A stretch of DNA of 64,000 nucleotides, taken from JAJDUF01 sp965214295. Its GTDB lineage: Bacteria > Chloroflexota > UBA11872 > UBA12225 > JAJDUF01. The notes beneath the pieces are model-generated. The model was given only the letters and a program-made list of their open reading frames with translations. It was not told the DNA's origin and did no database searches. The translations under genes and the position numbers were made by a program. Positions 1 to 8,864 of the stretch are shown here, one piece after another. The first letter of the stretch is position 1, and every line of letters starts with the position of its first letter. Where the stretch lies: NCBI GenBank assembly GCA_965214295.1, contig OZ243944.1, positions 62,001 through 126,000 on the forward strand, in the 5' to 3' direction.

Positions 1-1
1 G

Positions 2-676
2 GATGAAGACTGGTTTGTCGAGCAGGTGATCTGCCAGCCGGCGGCAGCGGGCGCGGTGCGCGCACTGCTAGGACGCAACTTTGTCCTGCCGATACTCATG
101 AGCAATCATCGGACGCACATGCCGGCCGAGGCACAGCAATGGCACCGAGACGGTGGATCGCAGCATGGCCCGGCGCTGCACTACCTCCAGGTCTTCTACT
201 ACCCCGAGACGTGTACCCGAGCGATGGGACCGACCGAGCTACTGCCGGGTTCGCACCATCTCTTCTCGCACTCGCGCCAGATGGCGCACTACGGGAAGAT
301 CAAAAGCTCGGTCTACGCGGCGGTCCCGGCCGGCTCCATCATCATCACGGTCTATTCCATCTGGCATCGACGCTCCAACTCGACGGCTTCCGGCATCCGC
401 AATATGCTCAAGTACAACTACTGGCGTACCGCACCGCCGGAGCGCGACTGGGTGATCGAGCCGAGCTTCGATGTGGTCACGGCAGACTACTCGTTCCCCG
501 GCCCCGGAACACGCCAACAGTTTCAGGACTGCTACGACGCGGCAGAGATGTTCTTCTGGCTGAGTGGGAAGGCCGACGAGTTTCGAGTCATGGGCGGGCA
601 AGGTTGGCCGGTGCCGGGCAAGCGGAACACCAAGCCGCTCGGCTTCCCCGGCCAGCTCACCGCCAAGCGGTTCTAA
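2..676 (+). CDS. PhyH-family (phytanoyl-CoA dioxygenase-like) oxygenase, 5' end missing
   Basis: The reading frame is open from the first complete codon of the window to TAA at 674-676, so the gene starts outside. The family comprises Fe(II)/2-oxoglutarate-dependent oxygenases. The HxD iron-binding motif is visible in QQWHRDGG, followed by the family's ELLPGSH turn and a distal His in SIWHRRSN, with Arg and Lys downstream that could bind 2-oxoglutarate. Substrate cannot be predicted; many such proteins in environmental bacteria act on small molecules rather than phytanoyl-CoA. It is one of four PhyH proteins in the window and precedes a sialidase-like gene on the same strand after a 250-nt gap. 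Confidence 0.85.
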   Translation, partial: DEDWFVEQVICQPAAAGAVRALLGRNFVLPILMSNHRTHMPAEAQQWHRDGGSQHGPALHYLQVFYYPETCTRAMGPTELLPGSHHLFSHSRQMAHYGKIKSSVYAAVPAGSIIITVYSIWHRRSNSTASGIRNMLKYNYWRTAPPERDWVIEPSFDVVTADYSFPGPGTRQQFQDCYDAAEMFFWLSGKADEFRVMGGQGWPVPGKRNTKPLGFPGQLTAKRF

Positions 677-699
677 TCGCGCTGCGGACCTCGTCTCCG

Positions 700-806
700 G
701 TCCCCATATGGACCCCCTGCGGAGCGGGGGGACGTGGCTTCCCGCTTTCGTGGGAAGCCAGAAAATGGTAGCCTGGACTCCAGCTTTCGCCGGAACGACG
801 CACAGG
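700..806. repeat. intergenic palindromic (REP-like) repeat cluster
   Basis: The gap between the PhyH gene and the sialidase-like gene holds short imperfect palindromes (CCCCCTGCGG/AGCGGGGGG and GGCTTCCCGC/GTGGGAAGCC) followed by a CTGGACTCCAGC...CCGGAACGAC block. Variants of this block recur elsewhere in the window, for example near 63.7 kb. No coding potential is convincing here. Confidence 0.6.
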
Positions 807-926
807 GGAGGAAACGCCCGCCGCCCGGCATCGTAGCCAACGCCAGGGCGCCTGTCCCCTGTGAAGCGGGAGAGCAACTCCCGATCCCGGCGGAGCCGGG
901 AAGAGCGGCGCAGAGGGAACACTGCC

Positions 927-2108
927 ATGAACCGTCCGGCGCCCGTCCTCACCGATGTACGCCATAGCAAGGTGTGCTATAGTAAGGACACCTATTGCGG
1001 TCATCCGCGCCAGACCGGCATCTTCAACTACGGCCGCGGCGAGCTGCTGGTCGGACATAGTCATGCGCCATCTCGCTACCAGGTCCCGGATGATGTCAAC
1101 CACTCCTTCACGACCGGCTATGCCAGCCGTGCCAAGATCATCTTTCAGCGCTCCTACGACCACGGCGAAACCTGGTCCGCGGAGGACCCGGTCGTCGTCT
1201 GGAACGAGTCGTTGCCTCTCGACGAGAAGCGAGCAATCCTCTACCGGGCGGACGAGGCGGCGGTACCACGTGAGCAGATTGATCTGACCGGCCCGGACGC
1301 CGCAGTGTACTTCACGCGCGCCGCCACCGGGCCGGAGCACGGCGCCGGGCAGCGGGCGCTAGAGTGCTTTGCCTTCCGCTCTGCCGACCGCGGTCGCACC
1401 TGGGAGACTGTGCCCACACGGATTGCGCCGCCACCGGGTCGAGCTACGGTGCGTCGGGACGCTCATCCGCTGGTGCAGTGCCCCGACGACACGCTCCTCG
1501 CCGTCACCATCGTGGACGGCAGCACCCCGACCAGCAACGTGTCCATCTACGGCTCGGACGACCAGGGCTTGACATGGGAGTACCTAGCGGAAGTGACCCG
1601 CGACCCCACCGGCATCGGAACCCCCGGCTACGCGGACATCCTCCTGCTGCCGAGCGGCCGGTTGCAGTGCTACATGCTGCACGGCGGACACCGGAACGTC
1701 ATCGAGCTGTGCCATTCCGACGACGGAGGCTACAGTTGGACTGAGCCAACGCCCATCGTCAGTTGGGGCCGTTCTCCCTGGGCTGCCCGACGTTCACCCG
1801 GCAGCAGCCGGCGCGGCGTGTACTACCGCGCGCCCTGGCCAATGCGCTTGCGCGACGGGCGGATTGTCGTACTCTTCGGCCGGCGCAAGCCACCGTTCGG
1901 GATGGGCCTGATCGTCAGCGAGGACGACGGCGCCACCTGGTCGGCGGAGGCAATCCTGCGCGACGACGCCAGCGGCTCGGATTTGAGCTATCCGGTGGCA
2001 ACGCAGCTCGACGACGGGCGCATCTTCACCGCGTACTACTACATGGAAGCCGACGGCAACGGTTTCGGGGGCACGCGCTACATCGCCGGCAGCTTCTTCC
2101 GCCTGTAG
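927..2108 (+). CDS. sialidase/BNR-repeat-like beta-propeller protein
   Basis: A 393-aa protein starting at ATG 927, chosen because the fold begins there and a purine-rich GAGGGA lies about 10 nt upstream; the longer open frame adds only low-complexity residues. It carries five Asp-box motifs of the S-x-D-x-G-x-T/S-W type (SYDHGETW, SADRGRTW, GSDDQGLTW, HSDDGGYSW, SEDDGATW), the hallmark of six-bladed sialidase-like propellers. No signal peptide is apparent, so it is probably cytoplasmic. Family members include exo-sialidases and other glycosidases; the catalytic Arg triad cannot be assigned with certainty, so the activity is not established. Confidence 0.8.
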   Translation: MNRPAPVLTDVRHSKVCYSKDTYCGHPRQTGIFNYGRGELLVGHSHAPSRYQVPDDVNHSFTTGYASRAKIIFQRSYDHGETWSAEDPVVVWNESLPLDEKRAILYRADEAAVPREQIDLTGPDAAVYFTRAATGPEHGAGQRALECFAFRSADRGRTWETVPTRIAPPPGRATVRRDAHPLVQCPDDTLLAVTIVDGSTPTSNVSIYGSDDQGLTWEYLAEVTRDPTGIGTPGYADILLLPSGRLQCYMLHGGHRNVIELCHSDDGGYSWTEPTPIVSWGRSPWAARRSPGSSRRGVYYRAPWPMRLRDGRIVVLFGRRKPPFGMGLIVSEDDGATWSAEAILRDDASGSDLSYPVATQLDDGRIFTAYYYMEADGNGFGGTRYIAGSFFRL

Positions 2109-2135
2109 CCAAACCCTTGCCGACTACCTCACCAT

Positions 2136-2163
2136 CGTCATTCCGGCGCAGGCCGGAATCCAG
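2136..2163. repeat. short dispersed inverted repeat (TTCCGGC...GCCGGAA type)
   Basis: The palindrome TTCCGGCGCAGGCCGGAA, flanked by GTCA and TCCAG, sits in the gap after the sialidase-like gene. Near-identical copies occur around 35.86 kb and 49.68 kb, with relatives near 42.2 and 43.3 kb, so this is a dispersed REP-like family rather than a local terminator. Confidence 0.75.
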
Positions 2164-2221
2164 AATGGGAGGCAGTAATGAAGTTAGTTACTTATCACAC
2201 ACTGATGTCCGGCAGAAGCGG

Positions 2222-3058
2222 ATGGCCAAGCTGCCAGAGCGTACCCTGAAGTGGCTGCTCCCGGTACTCATCGCTGTCGAGATCGCCCTAGTGTGGACGG
2301 GTTGGCTGGACCTGGGCACAGCTATCAGTGTTACCGTCACCATCGAAGTCTTGCTGGTCTTGGTCGCTGGCCGGCAGCTCTTTGTGGCCGTGCGTCGCTA
2401 CCGCCGGCAGCGCACGGCGGGGCTGGACGGGTGGGCCGCACTGGAGGACGGTCTCACCGTGCTACTGCCGCGCCCCCTCGCTCGCCTTGTGTCGTTGGAG
2501 CCGCGGATGATTGCGTGTCTGCTCCTCTGGCTCTTCCGGCGCCGCCGCCAAGTGGCGGGGCAGTTCAGTTACCATCGGCGCTCGTGGGGCGGGGCACTGC
2601 TGATCCTGGTGCTGCTGACGGTCCCCGTCGAAATCTTTGTGGTTGAGCTATTGGTGCCCTGGGCCTGGCTGCGGTGGACGCTGCTCGTCGCCGGGCTTTA
2701 TGGGGTCCTGTGGTTTGGCGGCCTCATCGCCTCGCTCAAGGTGCTCCCCCACCGACTGGAGGCCGGCGGGGTGCGATTGCGCCATGGCAACTGGGCCGAG
2801 GTACTCATTCCCTACCACGAGATTGCCACCGTGGAGCAACAATCCCTCCGGGCGCCGGGCGGACGCGACGGTCTCGTGACCGACCGCAAAGCCGGCAGCG
2901 CCTACCTGGCCGTAGGCGGCCGTACCGACGTCACACTCCGGCTCCACACCGCCCGCCCGGTCCACGGCCTACTCAGACCCACCGAACCGGTAACAACGGT
3001 GCATGTAGCAGCCGACGACCCCGCCCACCTCACCGCCGCCCTGCAACCACGGATATGA
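2222..3058 (+). CDS. polytopic membrane protein of unknown function
   Basis: A 278-aa protein from ATG 2222 (MAKLPERTLKW); an upstream in-frame ATG at 2165 would add 19 residues that overlap a palindromic repeat and is less likely. About four hydrophobic segments are visible: residues ~10-28, ~32-50, ~120-142 and ~146-168. Basic cytoplasmic-type stretches (RRYRRQR, FRRRRQ) lie between them. The last ~100 residues are soluble and beta-rich, resembling the soluble half of small PH-like membrane proteins such as the one at 30661-31149. No enzyme motif is visible and I do not recognise the family. Confidence 0.65.
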   Translation: MAKLPERTLKWLLPVLIAVEIALVWTGWLDLGTAISVTVTIEVLLVLVAGRQLFVAVRRYRRQRTAGLDGWAALEDGLTVLLPRPLARLVSLEPRMIACLLLWLFRRRRQVAGQFSYHRRSWGGALLILVLLTVPVEIFVVELLVPWAWLRWTLLVAGLYGVLWFGGLIASLKVLPHRLEAGGVRLRHGNWAEVLIPYHEIATVEQQSLRAPGGRDGLVTDRKAGSAYLAVGGRTDVTLRLHTARPVHGLLRPTEPVTTVHVAADDPAHLTAALQPRI

Positions 3059-3171
3059 GCGGCTCTCACCTACGGGCAGAGGGAGTGACCACCAGCGCAA
3101 CGCCAACCGCCGCACACCCCCTTTCCAAATGTTGGAGAGGGGGCCGGGGGGTGAGGCCCAGTCCCCCAGCC

Positions 3172-3327
3172 CTACGGCACAATCGCCGCGCGCAGCACCT
3201 GACGATCTGCGTCGCGCGCAAAGGCCGTATCGAGGTCCGCGAGGGCAAACCTGTTATCTACGATGTCCCTGAACGGCAGCGCCGTGCGGTTGCGGGCGAC
3301 GAAATCGAGCGCCTGGACCAAGTGTCG
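3172..3327 (-). pseudogene. remnant: C-terminus of a zinc-type alcohol dehydrogenase
   Basis: On the minus strand the last ~50 codons before the stop read like the C-terminal end of MDR/threonine-dehydrogenase-type alcohol dehydrogenases: a LVQALDFVARN helix, then DNRFALADLDTAFA and a terminal LRAAIVP. The preceding residues in the same frame do not resemble that family, so only the tail survives. It lies head-on against another gene tail on the opposite strand. This is inferred from motif likeness only. Confidence 0.45.
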
Positions 3328-3330
3328 CGG

Positions 3331-3525
3331 ACGCCACCGGACTTCAATAGCTTCTGGCTGAAGGAAATGGAGGCCAACAACTTCGAGGGGCACCCCATCG
3401 TACCCAAGCTCAACCAGATCATTCGCGAGGCGAATACGGCGATCAATCGGGCCTATGCCGGGGGCGTCGGCGCTCGCCAGGCCATTGAGGAGGCGATGCC
3501 AAAGCTCACCTCCTTTTTGGGCTAG
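3331..3525 (+). pseudogene. remnant: C-terminus of an extracellular solute-binding protein
   Basis: The plus-strand frame ends in about 64 residues resembling the C-terminal helices of family-1 ABC sugar-binding proteins: IVPKLNQIIREANTAINRA followed by GARQAIEEAMPKLTSFLG. Upstream codons in the frame are Pro/Arg-rich and unlike a solute-binding protein, so the N-terminal ~85% is absent. No permease genes are nearby. Probably a deletion relic joined to the dehydrogenase tail on the other strand. Confidence 0.45.
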
Positions 3526-3565
3526 CGGTTCGGTCGGAGCTACAGGCAGCTCAGGGAGAATGACC

Positions 3566-4345
3566 ATGTCAGGACGCAACGGCACGCAGGAGTTGACTGC
3601 GGCGCAAAAGCAGCAGCTCGACGAACGGGGCTACCTCGTGTTGGAGAACATGCTGGCACCCCAAGAGGTGGCTCACTACCGCCAGCGGATCCTTGATCTC
3701 GGTGCAGCGGAGCCGGACCACGGCAAGCCGCCGCAGCCCGTCCGGTGGCTGGTGAACAAAGGGGCCGACTTCCGCCGGGTCTTGCTGCATCCCCGGGTGG
3801 ATCCGGTCTTCCGGCGCCTGCTCGGCGAGAGCTATATCCTCAGCACCCTGACCTCCAACATCGTCCGGCCCGGCGCGCCCGATCAACGCTACCACAGCGA
3901 CTTCCAGGCGGGTGTTCCCGAGCCGTTCCCGGAGGGCTTGTGCCTGACCGCCAATAGCCTCTGGCTGCTCGACGACTTCACGCCGGAGAACGGGGGCACG
4001 TGCCTGATCCCCGGCAGCCACCGGCGCCGGCGCAATCCGCCCGAGGGTTTCGCCAACGATCCGGAGGAAATCCGCCTCCAGGCCCCGGCGGGATCGGTGC
4101 TAGTGTTCAACGGGGCGACCTGGCATTCCAGCGGGGCCAACCGGACGGACCGGGAGCGGGTCTGCCTGATCTGGTTCAATGTGCGGTCGTTCCTGAAGCC
4201 CCAGTTCGATATCGTGAATTACCTGTGCGATGAAGCCTACACCGAGGCGGAAGGGAACCCTGAGTTGAAGCGGCTCTATGGGTTCACCTCGGCCTCCCGG
4301 CCGCCCGATCTGCCCACCGACGCCGTGCCGGTGCGCCGTCTCTGA
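3566..4345 (+). CDS. PhyH-family dioxygenase
   Basis: A 259-aa Fe(II)/2-oxoglutarate oxygenase of the phytanoyl-CoA dioxygenase family. ATG 3566 is preferred to ATG 3560 because AGGGAG at 3553-3558 is then about 7 nt upstream. Visible features are the N-terminal ERGYLVLENMLAP segment, the HxD iron motif in RYHSDFQ, GTCLIPGSH, and the distal His in ATWHSSGANRTDRER with a following Arg suited to 2-oxoglutarate. Substrate unknown. It precedes the oppositely oriented phnA gene. Confidence 0.88.
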   Translation: MSGRNGTQELTAAQKQQLDERGYLVLENMLAPQEVAHYRQRILDLGAAEPDHGKPPQPVRWLVNKGADFRRVLLHPRVDPVFRRLLGESYILSTLTSNIVRPGAPDQRYHSDFQAGVPEPFPEGLCLTANSLWLLDDFTPENGGTCLIPGSHRRRRNPPEGFANDPEEIRLQAPAGSVLVFNGATWHSSGANRTDRERVCLIWFNVRSFLKPQFDIVNYLCDEAYTEAEGNPELKRLYGFTSASRPPDLPTDAVPVRRL

Positions 4346-4424
4346 TTCATCCGGAAGTCCGGCCACGACCACAGGAAGGTCTTCGAAAAGGTCTCGTCGG
4401 CGAGGTGGTCCTACCCCGGCCTCC

Positions 4425-4452
4425 CGTCATTCCCGTGACCGCGGGAATCCAT
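4425..4452. repeat. short palindromic repeat in the gap before phnA
   Basis: The stretch between the PhyH gene and the 3' end of phnA contains ATTCCCGTGACCGCGGGAAT with flanking GTC and CC, another variant of the intergenic palindrome family. A second inverted pair (CTCCCCTTCCC / GGGAAGGGGA) lies near 4515-4545 and could end transcripts from either side. No gene is seen in 4346-4576. Confidence 0.55.
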
Positions 4453-4576
4453 CCCGATCATCCTTGCATCCTGATCCAGACAATCATCCACCATGGCAGC
4501 CGCTCGCCATCCAGACTCCCCTTCCCTGAAGGGAAGGGGACGGGGGAGAGGCCCCCTCTCTATCGCTCACCCCGAC

Positions 4577-5842
4577 CTAGACCGCGACCCCATTGATCGC
4601 ATAGTCGAAGATCTCGTAGCTCTGGAGCGTACCGACGGCGGCCCGTGCGGCATACGCCTCGTTCAGCGGAGCGGAGAGGATAAACGGCACGCGCCGCTCG
4701 GCAGTACCGCCGTGCGAGCGCAGGCGAAATCCCTGGAGAGCGGATAGATCGTGCGCGGCCGCCGAGGTGCCGATGGCCGCGTCCGCAGTGCTACTCACCG
4801 CCACGTCGCCCTCGCGGTCGGGCGGCAGGTCGAACGCCGCGCAGACCGCCGCTTTGTCGTAGACCGCCTCGATCCCGGGCAGCGCCCGCACCACGCGGAT
4901 GACCGCCTCCGGCCCGACGCCAGCGTAGCAATAGACGCGCGCAAAGCCGCCCAACGAGCCGTGATGCACCACGTAGGGATCGGTGATCGGCAAGATGACA
5001 CGGGTTCTACCGGCGCCAAACGCTCTGTCTAGCTCGTCCTGGAGGTAGACCACGTTCGGTGAGCCGTCGGGCCGCGACTTGTCGTTCATGCCGTGGTCGG
5101 CGGTGATGCCGACGACGGCCCCCAGCGCCGCCAGCCGTCCGAACGCATCGTCCAGCTGCGCGTGGAAATCGTTGCTCTCCGGCGTGCCGGGAGCGTACTT
5201 GTGCTGGATGTAGTCGGTCAGCGACAGGTACATCAGCTCGGGACGGTACCGCTCCAGCAGCTTGATACCGGCTTCGAGCACAAAGAGGGAAAGCTCTGCC
5301 GAGTAGACGTCGGGCAGCGGCCAGCCTACCAGGTCGAGCACCTGCTCGATACCGTTCGCCGCGCGCGTACATTGATCGGCCCGCTCCGACGAGAAGTTGA
5401 TGCTACCGCTAGCGAGATTGATATTCCGGCCCAGCTGCCGGCGCAGCTTGTCTTTGGCGGTGATGGCCACCACCCGCGCCCCGCGCTGCGAGAACTCCGC
5501 CAAGAGCGACTCGGAGCGCACGAAACCGGGGTCGTTCATCATCACCGCAGCGCCCGTGTCCGGGTCCAGGAAGTAGTTCCCGGAGATACCGTGAACCGCC
5601 GGCGGACTGCCGGTGACGATGGAGAGGTTGTTCGGGTTGGTTAGGCTCGGCACAATGCCGTCGGCCACGGTGCCAAACCCACGCTCCATAAACCGCTCGA
5701 CGTTGGGGATGATACCGTCCCGCCTGGCCCGGTCGAAGTAGGCTGGGTCGCCACCGTCTACGCACACGACAACCACCGGGCAGCGTGGCCGTTGGTAGGT
5801 CACGCCATTCAGCGTCACGGCTCGATCATTGGCTGCGCTCAT
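4577..5842 (-). CDS. phnA: phosphonoacetate hydrolase, alkaline phosphatase superfamily
   Basis: A 421-aa protein predicted to cleave the C-P bond of phosphonoacetate to acetate and phosphate with two zinc ions. Ligand positions match the family: Asp29 (VVCVDGGD), nucleophile Thr68 in PSLTNPNNLSIVTG, Asp249-His250 (ITADHG) for one metal; Asp210 and His214 (LTDYIQHK) and His377 (SHGG) for the other. The PAVHGISGN signature follows the nucleophile. No phnW/phnY or transporter genes adjoin, so the substrate source is unclear. It ends with TAG. A related nucleotide pyrophosphatase is less likely given the near-exact motif match. Confidence 0.88.
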   Translation of the reverse strand: MSAANDRAVTLNGVTYQRPRCPVVVVCVDGGDPAYFDRARRDGIIPNVERFMERGFGTVADGIVPSLTNPNNLSIVTGSPPAVHGISGNYFLDPDTGAAVMMNDPGFVRSESLLAEFSQRGARVVAITAKDKLRRQLGRNINLASGSINFSSERADQCTRAANGIEQVLDLVGWPLPDVYSAELSLFVLEAGIKLLERYRPELMYLSLTDYIQHKYAPGTPESNDFHAQLDDAFGRLAALGAVVGITADHGMNDKSRPDGSPNVVYLQDELDRAFGAGRTRVILPITDPYVVHHGSLGGFARVYCYAGVGPEAVIRVVRALPGIEAVYDKAAVCAAFDLPPDREGDVAVSSTADAAIGTSAAAHDLSALQGFRLRSHGGTAERRVPFILSAPLNEAYAARAAVGTLQSYEIFDYAINGVAV

Positions 5843-5987
5843 GGTTCTGGTAGCTTATCAAAGCCGGGCTGGAGCGCTCGCCAGGTAGAACGGTTGGCCA
5901 AGTCCTGCGGGGTGCTGGCGCTTACGCCCGCGGCCCTTGAGCGCCGATGACCGGGCCGGCCAGCGATTGTTCCCGGCCGTACGCCGG

Positions 5988-7004
5988 TCACATAGTCGGC
6001 CGGCGGCGGCTCCCTCGCCGTCCGACGGCGTGGATGCGCTCGACGAGTTCCATCGTCTTGGCTGCATCGGCGAAGTTGGTCAACGGCTGCCGGCCTTCCT
6101 TGATGCAGTCAATGAAGTGGCGGTTCTCGTGCCACTGCCCCTTCCAGTGCAGCGGGCTATCACCCGGCGCGCCGCCCACGGTGCCGAACTCCTGCGAGTC
6201 GTACACCTCCGGTTCGCCATTGTCGGCCACAATGGAGGACTCGCGGTCGGCGTCCACGTAGGCGGTAACGTTCGGCCCGTGAAACTCGACCCGGAAAATG
6301 CGTCGGCCGGTCGCGTAGCTGGATTGCAGAACGCCCACGGCCCCGCTACTGAACGATACCAGCGCCGTGAACTCGTTGGGCGACGGGCCGGGCGCCCGGC
6401 GCGTGCGGACATGTGCCGCGACGTGCTCGACCTCGCCGCCACACAGGAAACGCAGGTTGTCTACCGCATGGCAGCCGTCCACGGTCAGGTTGTCGATCAC
6501 GCCCCCGTAGTGCCCCGCGTGCTGGCTCAGGTCGGTGGACTTGAGGAAGCTGACGGTCGCTTGCTGGATTGGGCCTCGCTCCTCCACTCGCCGTTTCAGC
6601 GCGGTCAGCGCCGGAATGTGCCGACGCTGGAAGCCCACGGCGGTAAGGCAGGAGTGCTCCTCTGCAAAGTAGGCCAGCATCTGCGCTTGGTGTGCCGTCA
6701 CGCACAGCGGTTTCTCCACGAACAGGTGCCGCCCCTGCTGCAGCACAGTGCTGGCCGGCGCAAAGAGGTCTTGGGGTGGCATGATGACGTACACGGCCTG
6801 CGGGTCAACCTCCTCCAGCATCCGCCGGTAGTCGGTATAGACGCGCGGAATGCCAAATCGCTCGGCGGTGGCCCGTGCTTTGTCGACGAATAGGTCGCAC
6901 GTCGCTACTAGGTCTACGTCAGGCAGGCTGGCAACGGAGGGATAGTGTACGCCGTTGGCCAGGTTGCCGGCCCCGATAAAGGCCACCCGTACTTTGTCTG
7001 CCAT
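5988..7004 (-). CDS. Gfo/Idh/MocA-family NAD(P)-dependent oxidoreductase
   Basis: A 338-aa protein with the N-terminal Rossmann motif (VRVAFIGAGNLANG), the family's EKPLCVT segment with its catalytic-site Lys near residue 98, and a C-terminal beta-sheet substrate domain containing the H-x-x-D-like GCHAVDNLRF. ATG 7004 is preceded by AGAAGG at good spacing. The family oxidises or reduces sugars, inositols and related polyols; the exact substrate cannot be deduced. It lies between phnA and the selenoprotein gene on the same strand (34-nt gap to the latter), so the three may be co-transcribed. Confidence 0.85.
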   Translation of the reverse strand: MADKVRVAFIGAGNLANGVHYPSVASLPDVDLVATCDLFVDKARATAERFGIPRVYTDYRRMLEEVDPQAVYVIMPPQDLFAPASTVLQQGRHLFVEKPLCVTAHQAQMLAYFAEEHSCLTAVGFQRRHIPALTALKRRVEERGPIQQATVSFLKSTDLSQHAGHYGGVIDNLTVDGCHAVDNLRFLCGGEVEHVAAHVRTRRAPGPSPNEFTALVSFSSGAVGVLQSSYATGRRIFRVEFHGPNVTAYVDADRESSIVADNGEPEVYDSQEFGTVGGAPGDSPLHWKGQWHENRHFIDCIKEGRQPLTNFADAAKTMELVERIHAVGRRGSRRRPTM

Positions 7005-7041
7005 TCACCCTTCTCCTTTCTCGGCCCGGCCGGATACTCAG

Positions 7042-8730
7042 CTACTGCCACTCGTCAACCGAGACGCTGCGCTCGTAGCTGCTGCTCATAATCCGCCAGT
7101 AGCCGTTCGTCTCGCCACCTACTACCACAACCTGAATGTCCTCCAGGCGGAACATCGGGATCAGTTCGTCATCCGCCGCCTTGAGCAGCGTTGCATACGG
7201 CTCGACACCGTTCAAGGCCTGCGGATAGACGTAGTTCTGGATGAGCTGATAGTCCCAGTATTCCCCCGCGGGGAGCGTGGCGTGCTCATGGATCCAGCGG
7301 ATGAGCTGCTCCTTGCTCTCGAAACCGCCCCGGTCAACGAACTGCCGCGCCGTAATCGGGTCCAAGACCAGCGTCGGGGGGCTGTGCGGATCCATGCCAC
7401 GCAGTAAGTTGATCACATGCTCCTGCCAGTAACGCTCGCGTAGTCCCAAGGTGAACGCGGTCGCTCGACACCCGGTAAACACACTCACCACGCTGTCTCC
7501 CGGCCGGAAACCGTGCTGCACGTGGAACGGCTCCCAGGGACTCCGTTCTTCATTCTCCGCGAAGGTCACGCTGTTGTAGGCGTAGCTGTTACCCTGCGAG
7601 CCTAAGTACGTCCGGCCCGGCTCCGATCCACCTTGCAAGTTCTGGGATAGCAAGCCGTAGGCTCTGCCGATGGTCGCGTTGGCGTGGCTATACGGCCCCA
7701 TCGCTCCCGTTCCCCAGTTCATCCCTAGCTCGCGCCGGATCGGCCCATTCACGACGGCCATCGCCGCCATCGAGCTCGTCGTGCTGCCTCGCGCACTCAC
7801 GCCGCTCGCGGCCAGGGCTAAGATCACCGGGAAATACGCCGGCTTGGCCCCGGCCATCACGGCGTTGACGGCCACCTTCTCCACGGTGTATTCCCACGCC
7901 TCGCGCGTCGAAGTCGGGCGCATCCGGCCGACCACCTCGTCGGGACGGCGGCTGGTCCCGGCCAGCATCGCTGCTACCCGCTCGTGCGTGGGGAGGATGA
8001 TCGGCAAGCGGTCGGTCCACTGGTTGTCCAAGAACAGTTGATGCAGGTTGTCCTCGGTATCCGGCTCGACCCAGCGCGGCGTCGAGCGGTCGAAACGACC
8101 CGCCGCCGTCTCCTCCCGACTGAGCGGCCGGGTCAGCGCCGCGACAACCTCGTCCATTACGGGCTTTCCCGTCACCGGACTGTTCCCATCCACATACGCG
8201 CGCAGCTCCACGGGTGACTTGCCCATGACCGGCTGCGGTACAAAGACGAACCGCTGCCGCGGCATCCCTCGCGCATAGGCGACCTGCTTGACGGCGCGCG
8301 TGAACGACTCGGTCTGGATGGATGCCGTCGGCACCCCATACCGGCTTTCGAGGTTAATGCAATGCACGGCGACCGCCGGCGCACACGTGCTTCAGTGCCC
8401 AACTCCCAGGATCACCGCGTCGGCCTGCTGCTTGATCTCCGAGAAGAGCGCCGGGTCATCTTCCGTATACACGCCCGACTTGCTGGCAAACACCGTGTTG
8501 ACCTGCGGCATCCGCTCTGCAAACCAAGCCTGCATCTGCTGGAGTAAGAGGTCACCGTCGTCAAAGCGGCAATCAACGAGGTACACCGTCTTGCCGTCCA
8601 AGCCGTCGAGCCGCGGCGCCATCGCCAACGGCTCGATGACAGGCGGGTAGCCCCGCGGGTTCATCACCACTCGGCGCTGACTACCGCCGTCAGCCGCACC
8701 ATCGCTCGCCGGGATCGCAGTGTTGCTCAT
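7042..8730 (-). CDS. UGSC-family selenoprotein (in-frame TGA = Sec113)
   Basis: Two abutting minus-strand frames form one 562-codon gene interrupted only by TGA at 8392-8394. The text around it reads AVILGVGH-U-STCAPAVAV, i.e. a U-x-x-C redox pair (Sec113, Cys116) in the position used by UGSC-type proteins, a family known with Sec or Cys there. A SECIS-like hairpin starts right after the TGA. Downstream, ESRYGVPTASIQTESF and the long C-terminal domain match the family outline as I know it. ATG 8730 has GGAGGT about 7 nt upstream. Presumed thiol/selenol redox enzyme, function unproven. If the TGA were a true stop, the product would be a useless 112-aa fragment. Confidence 0.82.
8361..8394 (-). 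promoter_or_regulatory. bacterial SECIS element after the Sec TGA
   Basis: In the mRNA sense (minus strand) the 30 nt after the TGA fold as GUGCG-(C bulge)-CGGC, tetraloop GGUC, GCCG-UGCAU. A GGUC apical loop begins 18 nt after the UGA and one bulged base sits below a short apical stem. This is the same plan as the E. coli fdhF SECIS recognised by SelB. The hairpin lies inside the coding sequence, as bacterial SECIS elements do. Confidence 0.72.
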
Positions 8731-8849
8731 GTCGAACCTCCACGTTGTCGTCCGGGTCTTATAGAAACGAGACAGTGCCCTGTGCCGCTACGGTACCTCG
8801 CTCGATGGAGCTTGGCGCGGCCAGGATACCACAGACGGCTTTATAACTT

Positions 8850-8864
8850 TATAATCGGCTTGTG
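8850..8864 (+). promoter_or_regulatory. -10 box for a leaderless-looking transcript
   Basis: A perfect TATAAT at 8850-8855 sits 6 nt before the GTG at 8862, so transcription would begin at or next to the start codon, giving a leaderless mRNA. A-T richness (TTTATAACTTTATAAT) stands out against the GC-rich surroundings. No convincing -35 box. Confidence 0.6.

Noticed and set aside
1763..2221. Long 5' extension of the membrane-protein frame back into the sialidase-like gene
   Set aside because: The overlapping part is an out-of-frame reading of the propeller gene, and it passes through a palindromic repeat.
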